A stretch of DNA of 64,000 bases from the NCBI GenBank assembly GCA_035772405.1, contig JAYKKM010000504.1, positions 1,362,001-1,426,000 on the forward strand. The letters run 5' to 3'. Position 1 is the stretch's first letter, and every line of letters begins with the position of its first letter. Below, piece after piece: positions 19,904-28,841 of the stretch. The translations under genes were made by a program, and so were the position numbers. Source of the DNA: Chrysogorgia sp. JL179-B06 (lineage: Eukaryota; Cnidaria; Anthozoa; Scleralcyonacea; Chrysogorgiidae). The notes beneath the pieces were generated by a model. That model was not told the origin of the DNA, searched no databases, and was given only the letters and a program-made list of their open reading frames with translations.

Positions 19904-20415
19904 CTTCTTCTCTTTGGTTTGCTTTTGTTTCTTCAGTGTTCTTCTTCTCGTCTGTTGATCGGTTTTAGGTTTTACTGTATCGCGCTAGCGTTTATATAAT
20001 CGCGCACTGTTTATGCGTTACTATAGTGACGGGTAGTCAAGGTCGCTTGAGGGAGGGGTTATGCTGTTCAAAGAATTTCGGGTATGTTCTAGCAAAAGTC
20101 CAAATTCATTTCATAACCTTATATGGTTATGTATAGTCAAGGTCATTATATGTTTAAAAATATACACCACGCAAATATGTCAAGGTCGTTCGAGGGGGGG
20201 GGGGGGGGGGGGGTATGATGTTCTAGCAAAAGTCCAAATTCATATCATGACCTTATATGGTTATGTATAGTCAAGGTCATTATATACCTAAAAATATACA
20301 CCACGTAAATATCAAAGTCCAATGACTAGGGAAAGGGAAATCTATCAAAGTCCAAAATAAACTTTAAATTCTTATAAAATATCTATATATTTCCTTTTGA
20401 TTTTAGACGTGTAAA
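19904..20415. promoter_or_regulatory. Upstream region of the ATPase gene with TCAAGGTC repeats
   Basis: Gene-free. It contains TCAAGGTCG at 20037 and 20180 and TCAAGGTCA at 20137 and 20271 (nuclear-receptor extended half-site pattern), carried on a tandem repeat, and a G run of about 22 at 20194-20214. A small frame at 20061-20270 is an artefact of the repeat. Confidence 0.45.
20036..20316. repeat. Two-copy 140-bp tandem repeat
   Basis: Copies begin at gtcaaggtcg (20036 and 20179) and share agcaaaagtccaaattcat, cttatatggttatgtatag and aaaatatacaccacg. The second copy has an expanded G run. It lies between the acidic-protein gene and the ATPase gene. Confidence 0.9.
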
Positions 20416-21093
20416 ATGAATGCTGTTTCACTACCATTTCATCATCCGTTTATGTTAACAATGTGCGGTCCTAGTCAATGTGGAAAAACATTTTGGGTTT
20501 TACAATTACTAAATTATATTGAGGAAATGATAACACCAAAAATTACGAAAATTGTTTATCTTTATTCCATATATCAACCCCTATATGATAAAATGCATAC
20601 GGTTTTGGAAGAGAAAAAAATGAATTTCGAATTTATTGATTGTAAGAAGGGTATACCCGATATTACTGATATACAAACAAATACAACTGATAACACATTA
20701 ATTATTTTAGACGATCTTATGTTAGTAGGTACATCGTCAAAAGAAAATCTCGATAAAATTGATAATATTGCAACTCAAGATGTTCATCATCGTAATGTAA
20801 GCGTAATTTTTGCATGTCAAAACTTATCTTACGGTAATGGAAAGTTGCGAAATTTACGTATCAACAGTCATTATTATATCATGTTTAAAAATTTAAGTGA
20901 TTGTAGAAATATGTATACAATATGTGATAATAAGAAAATAAATAGAAGTCAATTTGATAAAATATTAGCTGATATTAATAAACATCCCTATGGATATTTA
21001 TTATTCGATAATTGTAATAAAGGATATGATAATTGTAGAATAAGAACAAATATATTCCCTAATGAAAAAACCCTTGTATATGATTTGTGTTAA
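20416..21093 (+). CDS. Genome-packaging ATPase (FtsK/HerA, A32-like)
   Basis: An intact 225-aa frame starting MNAVSLPFHHPF. Walker A is GPSQCGKT at residues 18-25 and Walker B is LIILDD at 95-100, followed by a conserved region with FACQNLSYG (sensor-like Asn/Gln). In Polintons and related viruses with double-jelly-roll capsids this ATPase pumps the genome into preformed capsids at a vertex. Length and motif spacing are normal for the family. It is followed on the same strand by a small basic virion protein, and converges with the protease-capsid block. The ATG follows a ttttagacgtgtaaa leader. Confidence 0.93.
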   Translation: MNAVSLPFHHPFMLTMCGPSQCGKTFWVLQLLNYIEEMITPKITKIVYLYSIYQPLYDKMHTVLEEKKMNFEFIDCKKGIPDITDIQTNTTDNTLIILDDLMLVGTSSKENLDKIDNIATQDVHHRNVSVIFACQNLSYGNGKLRNLRINSHYYIMFKNLSDCRNMYTICDNKKINRSQFDKILADINKHPYGYLLFDNCNKGYDNCRIRTNIFPNEKTLVYDLC

Positions 21094-21230
21094 AAAATAA
21101 TAAATTTGTACAATAATTTTCACCAATTTATAAATAAAGAATACCTTTTCTGATGTTGTTGTTATCTTATTTGCTATATAAGTGAAAAATAATAAAGGGA
21201 GAAACAAACAAAGGTCCTAGTAGTTTCATC

Positions 21231-21494
21231 GTGATGAAAAAAAAATCAATTCAATTAAAAGGGAAGAAAGAAATTTGGAAAATTTTTTCTCAAGACGCTA
21301 AACATACCTATATTGATATTCCTAAGAAAATGTATACGGGTGTAAAACGTATAATAAGCGGTAAAAGAAGAAGAAAAAGGAAAAATGTTAGAGGGGGTGG
21401 TATGGGGAAGCGTAAAAGGAACCAAAAAGGAGGGTTTCTACCTGCTTTAGCTTTAGCACCTCTAGCGTTGTCACTATTGAGTTCAATATTTTAA
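21231..21494 (+). CDS. Small basic virion-type protein with QKGG and hydrophobic tail
   Basis: An intact 87-aa frame starting MMKKKSIQLKGKK. A strongly basic middle (SGKRRRKRKNVRGGGMGKRKR) includes a GGG site, then NQKGG and a hydrophobic C-terminus (LPALALAPLALSLL). Adenoviruses and adintoviruses have small basic core proteins matured by their protease at GG sites, and membrane-active amphipathic capsid peptides. This protein combines both traits. Function is inferred. It converges with the protease gene, with 42 bp between stops. Confidence 0.75.
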   Translation: MMKKKSIQLKGKKEIWKIFSQDAKHTYIDIPKKMYTGVKRIISGKRRRKRKNVRGGGMGKRKRNQKGGFLPALALAPLALSLLSSIF

Positions 21495-21536
21495 AATAAA
21501 ACAGACAATTGTGAATTGTGTTGTAAATATGTTTAA

Positions 21537-22142
21537 TTAAAATTTTGATTTATTAAAAGAACAACAACTTTGATTATTAGCTTTCTGTGTTTCTATTTTA
21601 TTTTTACATTTTTTTTTATAAATATTAACTATTACATTTCCTAGTATAATTATTTTACGAGCTAATTTAATATCATTAAGTAATTTATTTTTATTTTTGC
21701 TTTTAAATAACAAATATTTTTGTGTTTGTTGTATTTCGTTTTTACATTTATTATGTAAATAATAAAGACTCCAATTTCCACATATTACCGTTGCTCGGGA
21801 TTGAAGGGGCGTTTTTTGATCATACACAAATGTCAAATTATTTCTTTTAGCATAAGACAACCAATACGTACGTTTATAAAAACTAACTTTTTGTGCAAAA
21901 CTATCAAAAAAATACATATGTTTGTTTTTATCAACCCAAATAGCTACCCAATGCTGTCCCTTATCTTTTGATTCGTCTGTATTCCAAATCCAACATGAAG
22001 GAAATTTAATTTGTTCAGGAAATACATCTGCGGGATATGTACCCAAAAAATATTTGTTTAAAAAAGTATTTGTATTCGCTATTTTATTAATATCGTCAGT
22101 ATATAAAAATTTATTTAAAAAACATAAAACAGGAATCATCAT
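21537..22142 (-). CDS. Adenain-like cysteine protease (maturation protease)
   Basis: An intact 201-aa frame. The catalytic set fits the adenovirus/Ulp1 (C5/C48) fold: His64 in GQHWVAIW, Asp80 in FFDSF, Gln114 in TPLQSRA and Cys121 in VICGNW, nearly the same spacing as in adenain. The enzyme would cleave capsid and core precursors during maturation; the recurrent QKGG sites in the small basic proteins are candidate substrates. The C-terminus is Lys-rich. The start overlaps the stop of the next upstream gene by 4 bp (ATGATG), as in a compact operon-like minus-strand block. Confidence 0.93.
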   Translation of the reverse strand: MMIPVLCFLNKFLYTDDINKIANTNTFLNKYFLGTYPADVFPEQIKFPSCWIWNTDESKDKGQHWVAIWVDKNKHMYFFDSFAQKVSFYKRTYWLSYAKRNNLTFVYDQKTPLQSRATVICGNWSLYYLHNKCKNEIQQTQKYLLFKSKNKNKLLNDIKLARKIIILGNVIVNIYKKKCKNKIETQKANNQSCCSFNKSKF

Positions 22143-22834
22143 TTTCTTCTTTTATCTATATGGGTTAAAAAAGTATCGAACTCCGATTTAGAAAGCGGAG
22201 ATCTAAAACTAGGTGATTGTGGTTGTTGAGTAATCGGAAAAGATAATGCGTCGTAATCGTCATCGCTTCCATTTGTTTTATATTGTTGTCGAAGTTTTTG
22301 GTTTCTAATATAAGCAACAGGCATTTTCATTTTTTTGAATTCTTTTAAAACTTTAGAATGTTGTTTAGCTGTCAAATTATAATTTTGAATTTTCGATACG
22401 TTGTGTGTTAAATCATACATCATATCATCGTAATTAACTTCATAGTTATTTAATTTTATTATATTCCCTATTGTTTTAATATTTATTTTCTTTAAGAATT
22501 CTTTAATACGATCTTCACTTATGTTACCATATGTAGTTTTCCCCGCTTTCGCTTCTTCCGGTGGTTCTTGTTGTTGATCATTAGTAGATGCTTCAGCTTT
22601 TATTTTTATTTTTTATTTTCTTTTTAAAAAAGACACTATATTTTCTTCAGTTTGATTATTATTCTTATTTTTTAATTCTTGCTCCATTTTATCTTTACTT
22701 TCTAAAAATTGATATTCGTCTTTGTTTTTAATTCCTTGTAATAAATTTTTATTAACATGTTCTTTTTTTATTAATTCTAAGATTTCATTTAATTTATTAG
22801 GATCAACTAATTGTACTTTATTAATTCCACTCAT
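22139..22834 (-). pseudogene. Virion-block hypothetical protein with in-frame TAA
   Basis: A first part runs from 22834 (MSGINKVQLVDPNKLNEIL) to a TAA at 22613-22615. The same frame then stays open to 22139, through EPPEEAKAGKTTYGNISED and MMYDLTHNVSKIQ to a basic end. Uniform frame across the stop and tight packing with both neighbours imply one gene of about 231 codons with a single nonsense codon, although two genes are possible. Charged, coiled-coil-like segments dominate. Polintons usually carry a virion-associated protein between protease and capsid genes; identity here is not established. Confidence 0.55.
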
Positions 22835-23103
22835 TTTTTCTTCGTTACTTTTATTATTAGTTTGTAGGCTTTTTCAAACACATGAATCAAACGATGGTCT
22901 TCACTTAATATAACTTTTAAATCTGTTTTTTTTATTTTATTGCGTACAAAACGTTTAAGAATTGTTTTATTATCGTTTGAAATGGATACTAATATTTTAT
23001 TATCTAAAATATTTTTTGATAAATCTTGAAGTTTTCTAATCAAATCATCATTAATTAATTTTTGTTTTGTAGCCATATTTGCTTTAATATATTTTTTAAA
23101 CAT
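22831..23103 (-). CDS. Small basic hypothetical protein, 90 aa
   Basis: An intact frame from MFKKYIKANMATKQKLIN; Met10 (MATKQ) is an alternative start. It is Lys/Ile-rich with a basic C-terminus (KVTKKK). Its stop overlaps the start of the 22834 gene by 4 bp and its 5 prime end overlaps the acidic gene at 23055. No family is recognised. The context suggests a virion or assembly protein. Confidence 0.6.
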   Translation of the reverse strand: MFKKYIKANMATKQKLINDDLIRKLQDLSKNILDNKILVSISNDNKTILKRFVRNKIKKTDLKVILSEDHRLIHVFEKAYKLIIKVTKKK

Positions 23104-23395
23104 GGTAAGAAATCTCTTTTCTTTTTATTTTCTTTTTCTTTTTTAATTTTATTTAAAAGCAACAACGAATTTAAAATTTTGGTTGTCGTTTCCTCATCAT
23201 CATCTTCAGAAGAAGTCAAAGAATTATCACTATCATTATCATTATCTTCTTCTTCTTCTTCTTCTTCTTCTTCTTCTTCTTCTTCTTCTCCGAAGTCTTT
23301 TTCTTTTTCTTTTTCACCTTCTTCTGCTTCTTTTTTTTTAATTCTTCTTTTTCTTCTTCATCCACAACATATTTTCTTTTATTATTTTTCTCCAT
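23055..23395 (-). pseudogene. Glu-repeat acidic protein, frameshifted at a T9 run
   Basis: The frame starts at 23395 (MEKNNKRKYVVDEEEKEEL) and, at nine T residues on the plus strand (23331-23339), passes into a Lys-only repeat. In the neighbouring frame the same DNA encodes a long Glu repeat, then DNDNDSDNSL, TSSEDDDEETTTKILNSLL and a basic end to a stop at 23055. The acidic frame is the plausible protein, which requires one indel in the homopolymer. The GAA/AAG trinucleotide run makes the region unstable. Confidence 0.5.
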
Positions 23396-23397
23396 TT

Positions 23398-23532
23398 TTA
23401 TCCAAACTTTGATATTATAGGATATATAAATATATGTTCACGCTTTAAAGGAATTTGATTAATTATTTCATTTTTCTTTTCTTTTATGATGTAGGGTTTT
23501 TTTCGATTATTTTTTTTTTTTGGTATTTTCAT
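23398..23532 (-). CDS. Very small basic protein, 44 aa
   Basis: An intact short frame starting MKIPKKKNNRKKPYIIKEKK and ending FIYPIISKFG, 2 bp before the next start and 58 bp after the major capsid stop. Its position in a tightly packed minus-strand block and its very basic N-terminus suggest a real small virion protein. The length is too short for confidence and no family is recognised. Confidence 0.4.
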   Translation of the reverse strand: MKIPKKKNNRKKPYIIKEKKNEIINQIPLKREHIFIYPIISKFG

Positions 23533-23590
23533 TTGATCTTTAATTTTTTTTTAATTCCTTAAGCTAATTGTTGTTCTTTACTTTTTTTTA

Positions 23591-24928
23591 CTAAATATCA
23601 TGTAATAATCGTGCAGGTGTTTTTAATCCTATTTTTATTTCATTTCGAAACTCTCCTATATATAGTAATACTCCAGCAGTAGTATTTACTGAAAAATTAA
23701 AATCAATGTTTACATTTCCCGAGGGTCGTGAGGGTAAAACACTAAGATGAGAATCTTTATTGCTTGTTAAATCAAAACCCAGCATTGCATAGCCAGTTTT
23801 AAACTCATTAAATGTAAACGGCATATGTTTATATTTTCGATTCAAAACATTCTGTAGGTTTGAATAAGCTTCTTCAGGAGATGTAATTGTCATAACAGTG
23901 TTATTATTTACCGAAACAGTAATATTCGAGTAGTCGGGCCATGTAAAGTTAAAAATATTATGTGCATATGATCCATTCCAATTAGCAACGGGTATAAAAA
24001 CTATAAATAATCTTGTAGGACACGAACCATTAAAAGCATCGACAACTTGATGCGATCTTCGACCTGCTAATATATTTTCACTAATACAGCGATAATTACT
24101 AGTATAATATTTAGCTTCCATATGTTTATCAACAAATCCAGTATTTAACGCTGCACGTAGTTGTTCATTGGGTTTAAAAACAGGTATTTTAATCTTTAGA
24201 TCCTCTAAAGATAGTTCTGTATTTTCTAAACTTAAGGCAGCATCATCTGCACCCGATAATAAAATAGTTTTTAATACGCGGGTTAAACGTAATTCTATTT
24301 TAAATGCTGAAGGAATAATAATTTTCCCACCACCATCACTAAATAATGAGGTATCAATTGTATCAATTACAGTTTTGACATCATTTTTCAACACTCTTGC
24401 ATACCCCCCAGTATTCTCAACGCCCGCTCCATCGTCAAACCCCGCTATACTATCCATATGACCCGCTGTATCAAGATGAGAATAATTAATATATTTACAG
24501 CCATCGCGTTTCGGATCATATTCACGCGATAAATATTTAATAATTGAAACCATATGAGCCATATTTCCCGAAGTAGTAATTAAAGTATCGTTTATTTTTC
24601 ATTCTTTTGTTTTCCACATTGTTCGAAGAGGTAACGGTAAAATTGATTTCCCCCCAGCAGCAACTGTACCCACAATAGCCCCTGTTGTTTTATGTACTAA
24701 TGACATTTTAGCAAAAATTTGGGCTTCGCTTGTTTTTAAGACCCCGACAGCGTTTCCGTGTCTTGTAAACGTAACCACATTTGCAGTCGCATCTTTAGGT
24801 GTTGGTACAATCTCACATTCAGAAAATTCAATAAATGTAGTATTGTAGGGTTTAGAAGTAAATAATTGTAAAGGTGCAGAAAATAATACATCATGTTGTT
24901 CAACCTCTTCCACAGTTTTTGAATTCAT
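23591..24928 (-). pseudogene. Major capsid protein (double jelly-roll) with one in-frame TGA
   Basis: The frame starts at 24928 (MNSKTVEEVEQHDVLFSAPL) and is open to 23591 except for TGA at 24599-24601 (codon 110). Total length, about 445 codons, matches Polinton/adintovirus major capsid proteins. Typical signatures are the N-terminal LFSAPLQ, a TLITTSGNMAHM block, the SHLDTAGHMDS block and a C-terminal beta-rich region with NVNIDFNFSV. It forms hexon-like trimers of the icosahedral shell. The stop could come from a Trp TGG codon. Without correction or readthrough only a 109-residue fragment is made; an internal Met at 24562 opens the rest. Confidence 0.88.
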
Positions 24929-24933
24929 TTTTT

Positions 24934-25104
24934 TTAAATGTTAATCTTTAATATCTTTCCGACTGTACCCAATATCTGGGGTAAAAACATTCCTAATGCC
25001 ATTCCTGCACCAAAAGCACCACCCTTTTGTATTTTTTTTCTTTTACCGTGTAATCTAGACTTTCTTTTCATTTTTTTTTTTATTATACTATTTCTACGTC
25101 TCAT
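24934..25104 (-). CDS. Small basic hydrophobic virion-type protein, 56 aa
   Basis: An intact 56-residue frame starting MRRRNSIIKKKMKRKSRLHG. It has the same plan as the 21231 gene: basic N-terminus, IQKGG, then a glycine-rich hydrophobic tail (AFGAGMALGMFLPQILG). It lies 5 bp upstream of the major capsid start on the same strand. A maturation-cleaved core or membrane-active peptide is inferred by analogy with adenovirus small core proteins. Confidence 0.65.
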   Translation of the reverse strand: MRRRNSIIKKKMKRKSRLHGKRKKIQKGGAFGAGMALGMFLPQILGTVGKILKINI

Positions 25105-25225
25105 TTTTATTTAAAAAATAACCAATACGACAAGTTTTTTAAGAAAAATAATACATTTATTTTACTTTTAACTTAATTTATAGTTTTACAGTATTTTTTC
25201 TTTTTTAAAACAAAAAAAAACCCAA

Positions 25226-25492
25226 TTATTTTCTATTTTGTAAAATTGAACGTAATACATCTGGATCAATTTTTCTTTTTTTTGCACCTTTATTGGGTAC
25301 TATTTTGTTTTGATAATCAGGGTTTAAAGTATGCGGTAGACCAATATTAGAAGTTAATAAAATAGCATCTTGAGTAGGTTTTTTTTGTTTTTTTTCACGT
25401 TTTACATAAAAATAATTAGAAGAATAATTTTTTCCTTTACATTTTCCAGTAAGTAATTTAAAATAATCGTCAAATGTTAAATTGTTATTCAT
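25226..25492 (-). CDS. Virion-block hypothetical protein, 88 aa
   Basis: An intact frame starting MNNNLTFDDYFKLLTGKCKG, sharing its first base with the end of the upstream gene. Charged, with basic patches (KREKKQKK, KGAKKRKID). No family is recognised; it sits between capsid genes, so an assembly or virion role is plausible. Confidence 0.65.
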   Translation of the reverse strand: MNNNLTFDDYFKLLTGKCKGKNYSSNYFYVKREKKQKKPTQDAILLTSNIGLPHTLNPDYQNKIVPNKGAKKRKIDPDVLRSILQNRK

Positions 25493-26019
25493 TATTTTTC
25501 TTCAAATAATTTTATATTAATTATTATATTTTCTGCAATCAAAACGACGTCGTCGTCACTACCATATGAAAGATGAAATTGAATGTATTCTTGAGCTTCT
25601 GCGATGTTTCTTTTCAGCAAAACATTAGGAAATATTTCTCTTTCCATTTTTAAATGGTGTAATATTTGTTTATTCTCGTCTATATCATATTTAAATAAAA
25701 TTCTTTTTTCAAACAATAACATTTGTTGTCCATCAAATTGTTTATCTTTTAATTTTGTGTTTTTTAACATTAGTACACTACCATCTTTTCTTTTACGAGT
25801 TATTGGATTTTGATTTATTACAGGATCGATTGTAAAATTAATTTTTTTGAAATAATAAATGTGAAAAGATTTATTAATTCCTGTGTGCTCAACACTGTCT
25901 AAAATCCAATAAATTTGTTTTTCATTTTTACTTTCAGCATATGTGTTAAAGGGATAACTAAAATCATAGTTTTCAACCTGTAGAACGTTCCTTACAGTTT
26001 TAAGATGAATTTTAAGCAT
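25492..26019 (-). CDS. Virion-block hypothetical protein, 175 aa
   Basis: An intact frame starting MLKIHLKTVRNVLQVENYDF and overlapping the penton-candidate stop by 8 bp. The composition suggests mixed alpha/beta structure with many Tyr and Phe; no motif is recognised. Its place between penton candidate and major capsid genes suggests a structural or assembly protein. Confidence 0.7.
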   Translation of the reverse strand: MLKIHLKTVRNVLQVENYDFSYPFNTYAESKNEKQIYWILDSVEHTGINKSFHIYYFKKINFTIDPVINQNPITRKRKDGSVLMLKNTKLKDKQFDGQQMLLFEKRILFKYDIDENKQILHHLKMEREIFPNVLLKRNIAEAQEYIQFHLSYGSDDDVVLIAENIIINIKLFEEK

Positions 26020-26902
26020 AATGAATTAAACAATCTAACGAAACAGTTCCAGAATCAAAAGGAATCAAATTATCTGCACTGTCTTTAATTGTAATATTTA
26101 ATTCGTTAATAACACTCTTTTTAAATTTTTTAAATATATTTGAAGGTGTGAAACAAACTAATTCACCATTTCCTTTTCCTTGACCCGACCACTGAATAGG
26201 AACTGTTGTTAACAATTCAGAATATGAATCACCAACTAATGTTGCTTCTAATTCATCACAATATATAAACATTTTATTTAAACCATCTGATACATCGGGT
26301 AAATAATCGGCTTCTTTTTCAATAAAATTTTCTTTTTCATTATTTAATTTGATTAATGAATTTTTAAAACCCAACATAAACGATAAAGTATCACTCATAT
26401 TTAATTCAAAATTTATTTTTTCAACTTTTTCAGATAGACGCAATTTAGAACCTATACCCCCATCATGAGCATTTTCACTATTATATTGTATAAGCCAATA
26501 TTCTATTCCAAAATTAACATTTAAATATACTTTACCATTCTTTTCTAAACTAAAATCGACATCATATTCTTTTAAAATATTATTCATATAATCAAGTAAA
26601 CGGTTTAAATCATAAATTCCTGTAGGAATATTATATTTCACACTCGTAAGAATAATCTGTTCGTTGTACTTTTTAACACCCAATTTATTCTTCATAAATT
26701 TCTGAAAATCGTATGTAAAAGTGAAATAACATGTTTTTTCATCAACATTTTTTGTAGTCAACGGGTAACAAATTTTTTGTACATCTATATATGCATCTTT
26801 ATTTAGAGCGTCAATAGGTTGAACAAGATGCATTGTAAATTTATTTGTTAAATTAGAAATTCCAGTTTTTGATATTGTATTACTTGCGATGTATAAACTC
26901 AT
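26012..26902 (-). CDS. Minor capsid (penton-like, single jelly-roll candidate)
   Basis: An intact 296-aa frame starting MSLYIASNTISKTGISNLT. Signatures shared with Polinton/adintovirus penton proteins are an N-terminal strand with NLTNKFTMHL, DVQKICYPL, the MFIYCDELEATLVGDSYSEL block (residues about 212-231) and a C-terminal ELNITIKDSADNLIPFDSG. It would form the fivefold vertices of the capsid. The gene lies 2 bp downstream of the integrase and overlaps the next gene. The family call rests on remembered pattern, not alignment. Confidence 0.8.
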   Translation of the reverse strand: MSLYIASNTISKTGISNLTNKFTMHLVQPIDALNKDAYIDVQKICYPLTTKNVDEKTCYFTFTYDFQKFMKNKLGVKKYNEQIILTSVKYNIPTGIYDLNRLLDYMNNILKEYDVDFSLEKNGKVYLNVNFGIEYWLIQYNSENAHDGGIGSKLRLSEKVEKINFELNMSDTLSFMLGFKNSLIKLNNEKENFIEKEADYLPDVSDGLNKMFIYCDELEATLVGDSYSELLTTVPIQWSGQGKGNGELVCFTPSNIFKKFKKSVINELNITIKDSADNLIPFDSGTVSLDCLIHYA

Positions 26903-26904
26903 TT

Positions 26905-27819
26905 TTATTTTAATAATTGTAATTCTTCACGATAAAAAATTCCTTCAATTTTTTCACCTTTTAAATCTTTTAATTGATATGTGACAGGATCGGTTATAAA
27001 AACTTTTTCAACTTTAAATATTTCGTTTGTCCAACGTCTAAGACTGCTTTTTTCAAAAATATTGTTTTTTACCCTTGCTATGCGTACACGAGTACCTTCA
27101 GTGACAATACTTTTTGTAGGAATGGGGTATTTCAATTCATCACGTAATATTTTATATTTTAATTTTTTTAATTTCTTTGTTCCTTTATAAATTTCAAACG
27201 GTGTTGAACTACCCAAAGATTTATGTGGAGAATTATTATAGCGTTCAATAATCACGGGTAAATAAGTATAATAATCAAAATTATCAGTCATTGTTAAAAC
27301 TCTACGAACCATAGTTTTTAACGTGCCGATAACACGTTCAACATGCGATGCTTTTATCTCGCGATTATAGGTGTGGAAAACTGTAAAATTATATTTTTTA
27401 CTCACACTTTTTCGAATATCTTGAAATTCTGTTCCTTCATCACATTGAATTTTACGGGGTGATTGTCCTTCTTCGATTAAAATAGATTCAAACTTGTTTT
27501 TAACATTATTACTTGATTTCTTTTTTAATAATTTTACCCAACAATAACGAGAAAACACATCAATACACACCAACCAATAACGAAATTGATTATTATAACG
27601 TGCTAAATCTTTATTTTCAGCTAAATCAATTTCCCATTGTTCATTAATATCTGTAACATGTATATTTAAACGTCTATATTTTTTTCTATTAAGATTATGA
27701 AGTTCATAGTTTGATAATTGTTCTTTTGTTAATGTTTCTCCTTTAAGTAATCTTGCAGCTTTTTCTATAAATTCTTTAGAGAACTTTTCTTTTCTTGTTT
27801 TTTTCATTTCTATACCCAA
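26905..27819 (-). CDS. int: Retroviral-type integrase
   Basis: An intact 304-aa frame starting MGIEMKKTRKEKFSK (Met5 is an alternative). The rve core shows the DDE triad: Asp65 in WEIDLAE, Asp127 in IQCDEGTEF and Glu161 in SHVERVIG, with YNNSPHKSLG near residue 200. The C-terminal 80 residues form a small beta domain with RVRIARVKN and FYREELQLL, where other Polinton integrases may have a chromodomain-like module. It inserts the element into host DNA, giving the 5-6 bp target duplication. The gene is undamaged, while polymerase and capsid are not. Confidence 0.94.
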   Translation of the reverse strand: MGIEMKKTRKEKFSKEFIEKAARLLKGETLTKEQLSNYELHNLNRKKYRRLNIHVTDINEQWEIDLAENKDLARYNNQFRYWLVCIDVFSRYCWVKLLKKKSSNNVKNKFESILIEEGQSPRKIQCDEGTEFQDIRKSVSKKYNFTVFHTYNREIKASHVERVIGTLKTMVRRVLTMTDNFDYYTYLPVIIERYNNSPHKSLGSSTPFEIYKGTKKLKKLKYKILRDELKYPIPTKSIVTEGTRVRIARVKNNIFEKSSLRRWTNEIFKVEKVFITDPVTYQLKDLKGEKIEGIFYREELQLLK

Positions 27820-27830
27820 AAAAAAAAATA

Positions 27831-28565
27831 TTATTCTTTTTTTTCTATTGTCGTGTATATTTCCTCAAGTTCACAAAGTAAACTATCACAATTTTGAACA
27901 AAATCATACTGATCTGCAATATCTAATTCTTCATTTATAACCTCGTTATACATACATATTGTATCACGCATTGGTAATTGATGTATAAAGCGGTAATAAA
28001 AAAGTTTACAAACAGCTTTTTCAGTGGGTTTAGAAAAAAGAAAACAAACCTCTTCATCATCATCATCATCATCAATGATTTTATCATTGTCTATTTTTTT
28101 CATTTTTTTTTCACGTGGTAAATCAAAATCATTAGTTTTCTTTTTCTTAAATGTTTTCTTTTTTTCAACTACACCCCCGTTTACAGCATGATTATATTTG
28201 CGCAATCCTTCAACAATAAGTGTCATGTCGTCATTTTTTTTAATATGAAATGATCCAAATTTATCGACCCAATTGTCATGGTTTTCAATCCGCATTTCCT
28301 CGTTCATGGGTTGGTTTTCATCGCCACCATCATCGTCCTTGAACACCAGATCTTTTTCAGGTAAAAGATTTTCTTTTAATTGGTAGAGAATCTCCAATCC
28401 ATCCCAAGCGTTAGAACGAATAACTACACGTTCTTCTCCTTGTTTCCAATTTTTACTTTTTGCAACTTCAAGAAATACTTGATCGCCAACTTTCAATGAA
28501 ATTTTACCCAATTGAGTTGTCAATTTACTTACATCTTCTTTTTTTATTTCTAATTTACTATTCAT
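27831..28565 (-). CDS. Hypothetical DNA-associated protein, about 244 aa
   Basis: An intact frame. The ATG at 28565 is preferred because it overlaps the upstream stop (TAATGAATAG); 28577 is an upstream option. Residues about 20-65 (SLKVGDQVFLEVAKSKNW, then VVIRSNAWDGLEILYQL) vaguely resemble a PC4-type single-strand-binding fold. A central basic region (EKKKTFKKKKTND) precedes an Asp run and a C-terminal region with many Cys and Tyr. Family not established. It is immediately upstream of the integrase on the same strand. Confidence 0.6.
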   Translation of the reverse strand: MNSKLEIKKEDVSKLTTQLGKISLKVGDQVFLEVAKSKNWKQGEERVVIRSNAWDGLEILYQLKENLLPEKDLVFKDDDGGDENQPMNEEMRIENHDNWVDKFGSFHIKKNDDMTLIVEGLRKYNHAVNGGVVEKKKTFKKKKTNDFDLPREKKMKKIDNDKIIDDDDDDEEVCFLFSKPTEKAVCKLFYYRFIHQLPMRDTICMYNEVINEELDIADQYDFVQNCDSLLCELEEIYTTIEKKE

Positions 28566-28737
28566 TAGAAAATTCAAACACTCCTGACTCGTAGGGCCAT
28601 ACTTTCACAAGATATGCGTTTCCATTTTTTTTTACATTTGTTATAATTTTTCGTGAAAGATCATTATACGTTTGTAACACAAACGTATGATGTATATATT
28701 CCTGTGAATAAAGTTTCATTGAAGTTGTTGCAGCCAT
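28558..28737 (-). CDS. Small hypothetical protein, 59 aa
   Basis: I choose the ATG at 28737 (MAATTSMKLYS) over that at 28809 because it has a good start context (accATGg) and because a TATA-like gataaatac lies at about 28788-28796, inside the longer version. The protein has beta-like alternation and no recognisable motif. Its stop overlaps the start of the next gene by 8 bp, so it opens the integrase-penton-capsid block. Confidence 0.5.
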   Translation of the reverse strand: MAATTSMKLYSQEYIHHTFVLQTYNDLSRKIITNVKKNGNAYLVKVWPYESGVFEFSNE

Positions 28738-28841
28738 GGTAGTCTCTTTTCGAATGTGATGGTAAAAAGCTAAAAAGATGTTGTATTTATCCTTTTTTTT
28801 GAAAAACAATAAAACACATTTTTTAAAAATATATATTTTTA

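Noticed and set aside
19598..19958. Ser/Val/Ile repeat frames on the plus strand
   Set aside because: Shadows of the Asp-repeat coding sequence on the minus strand.
23062..23412. Poly-Ser frame on the plus strand
   Set aside because: Antisense reading of the Glu/Lys repeat gene.
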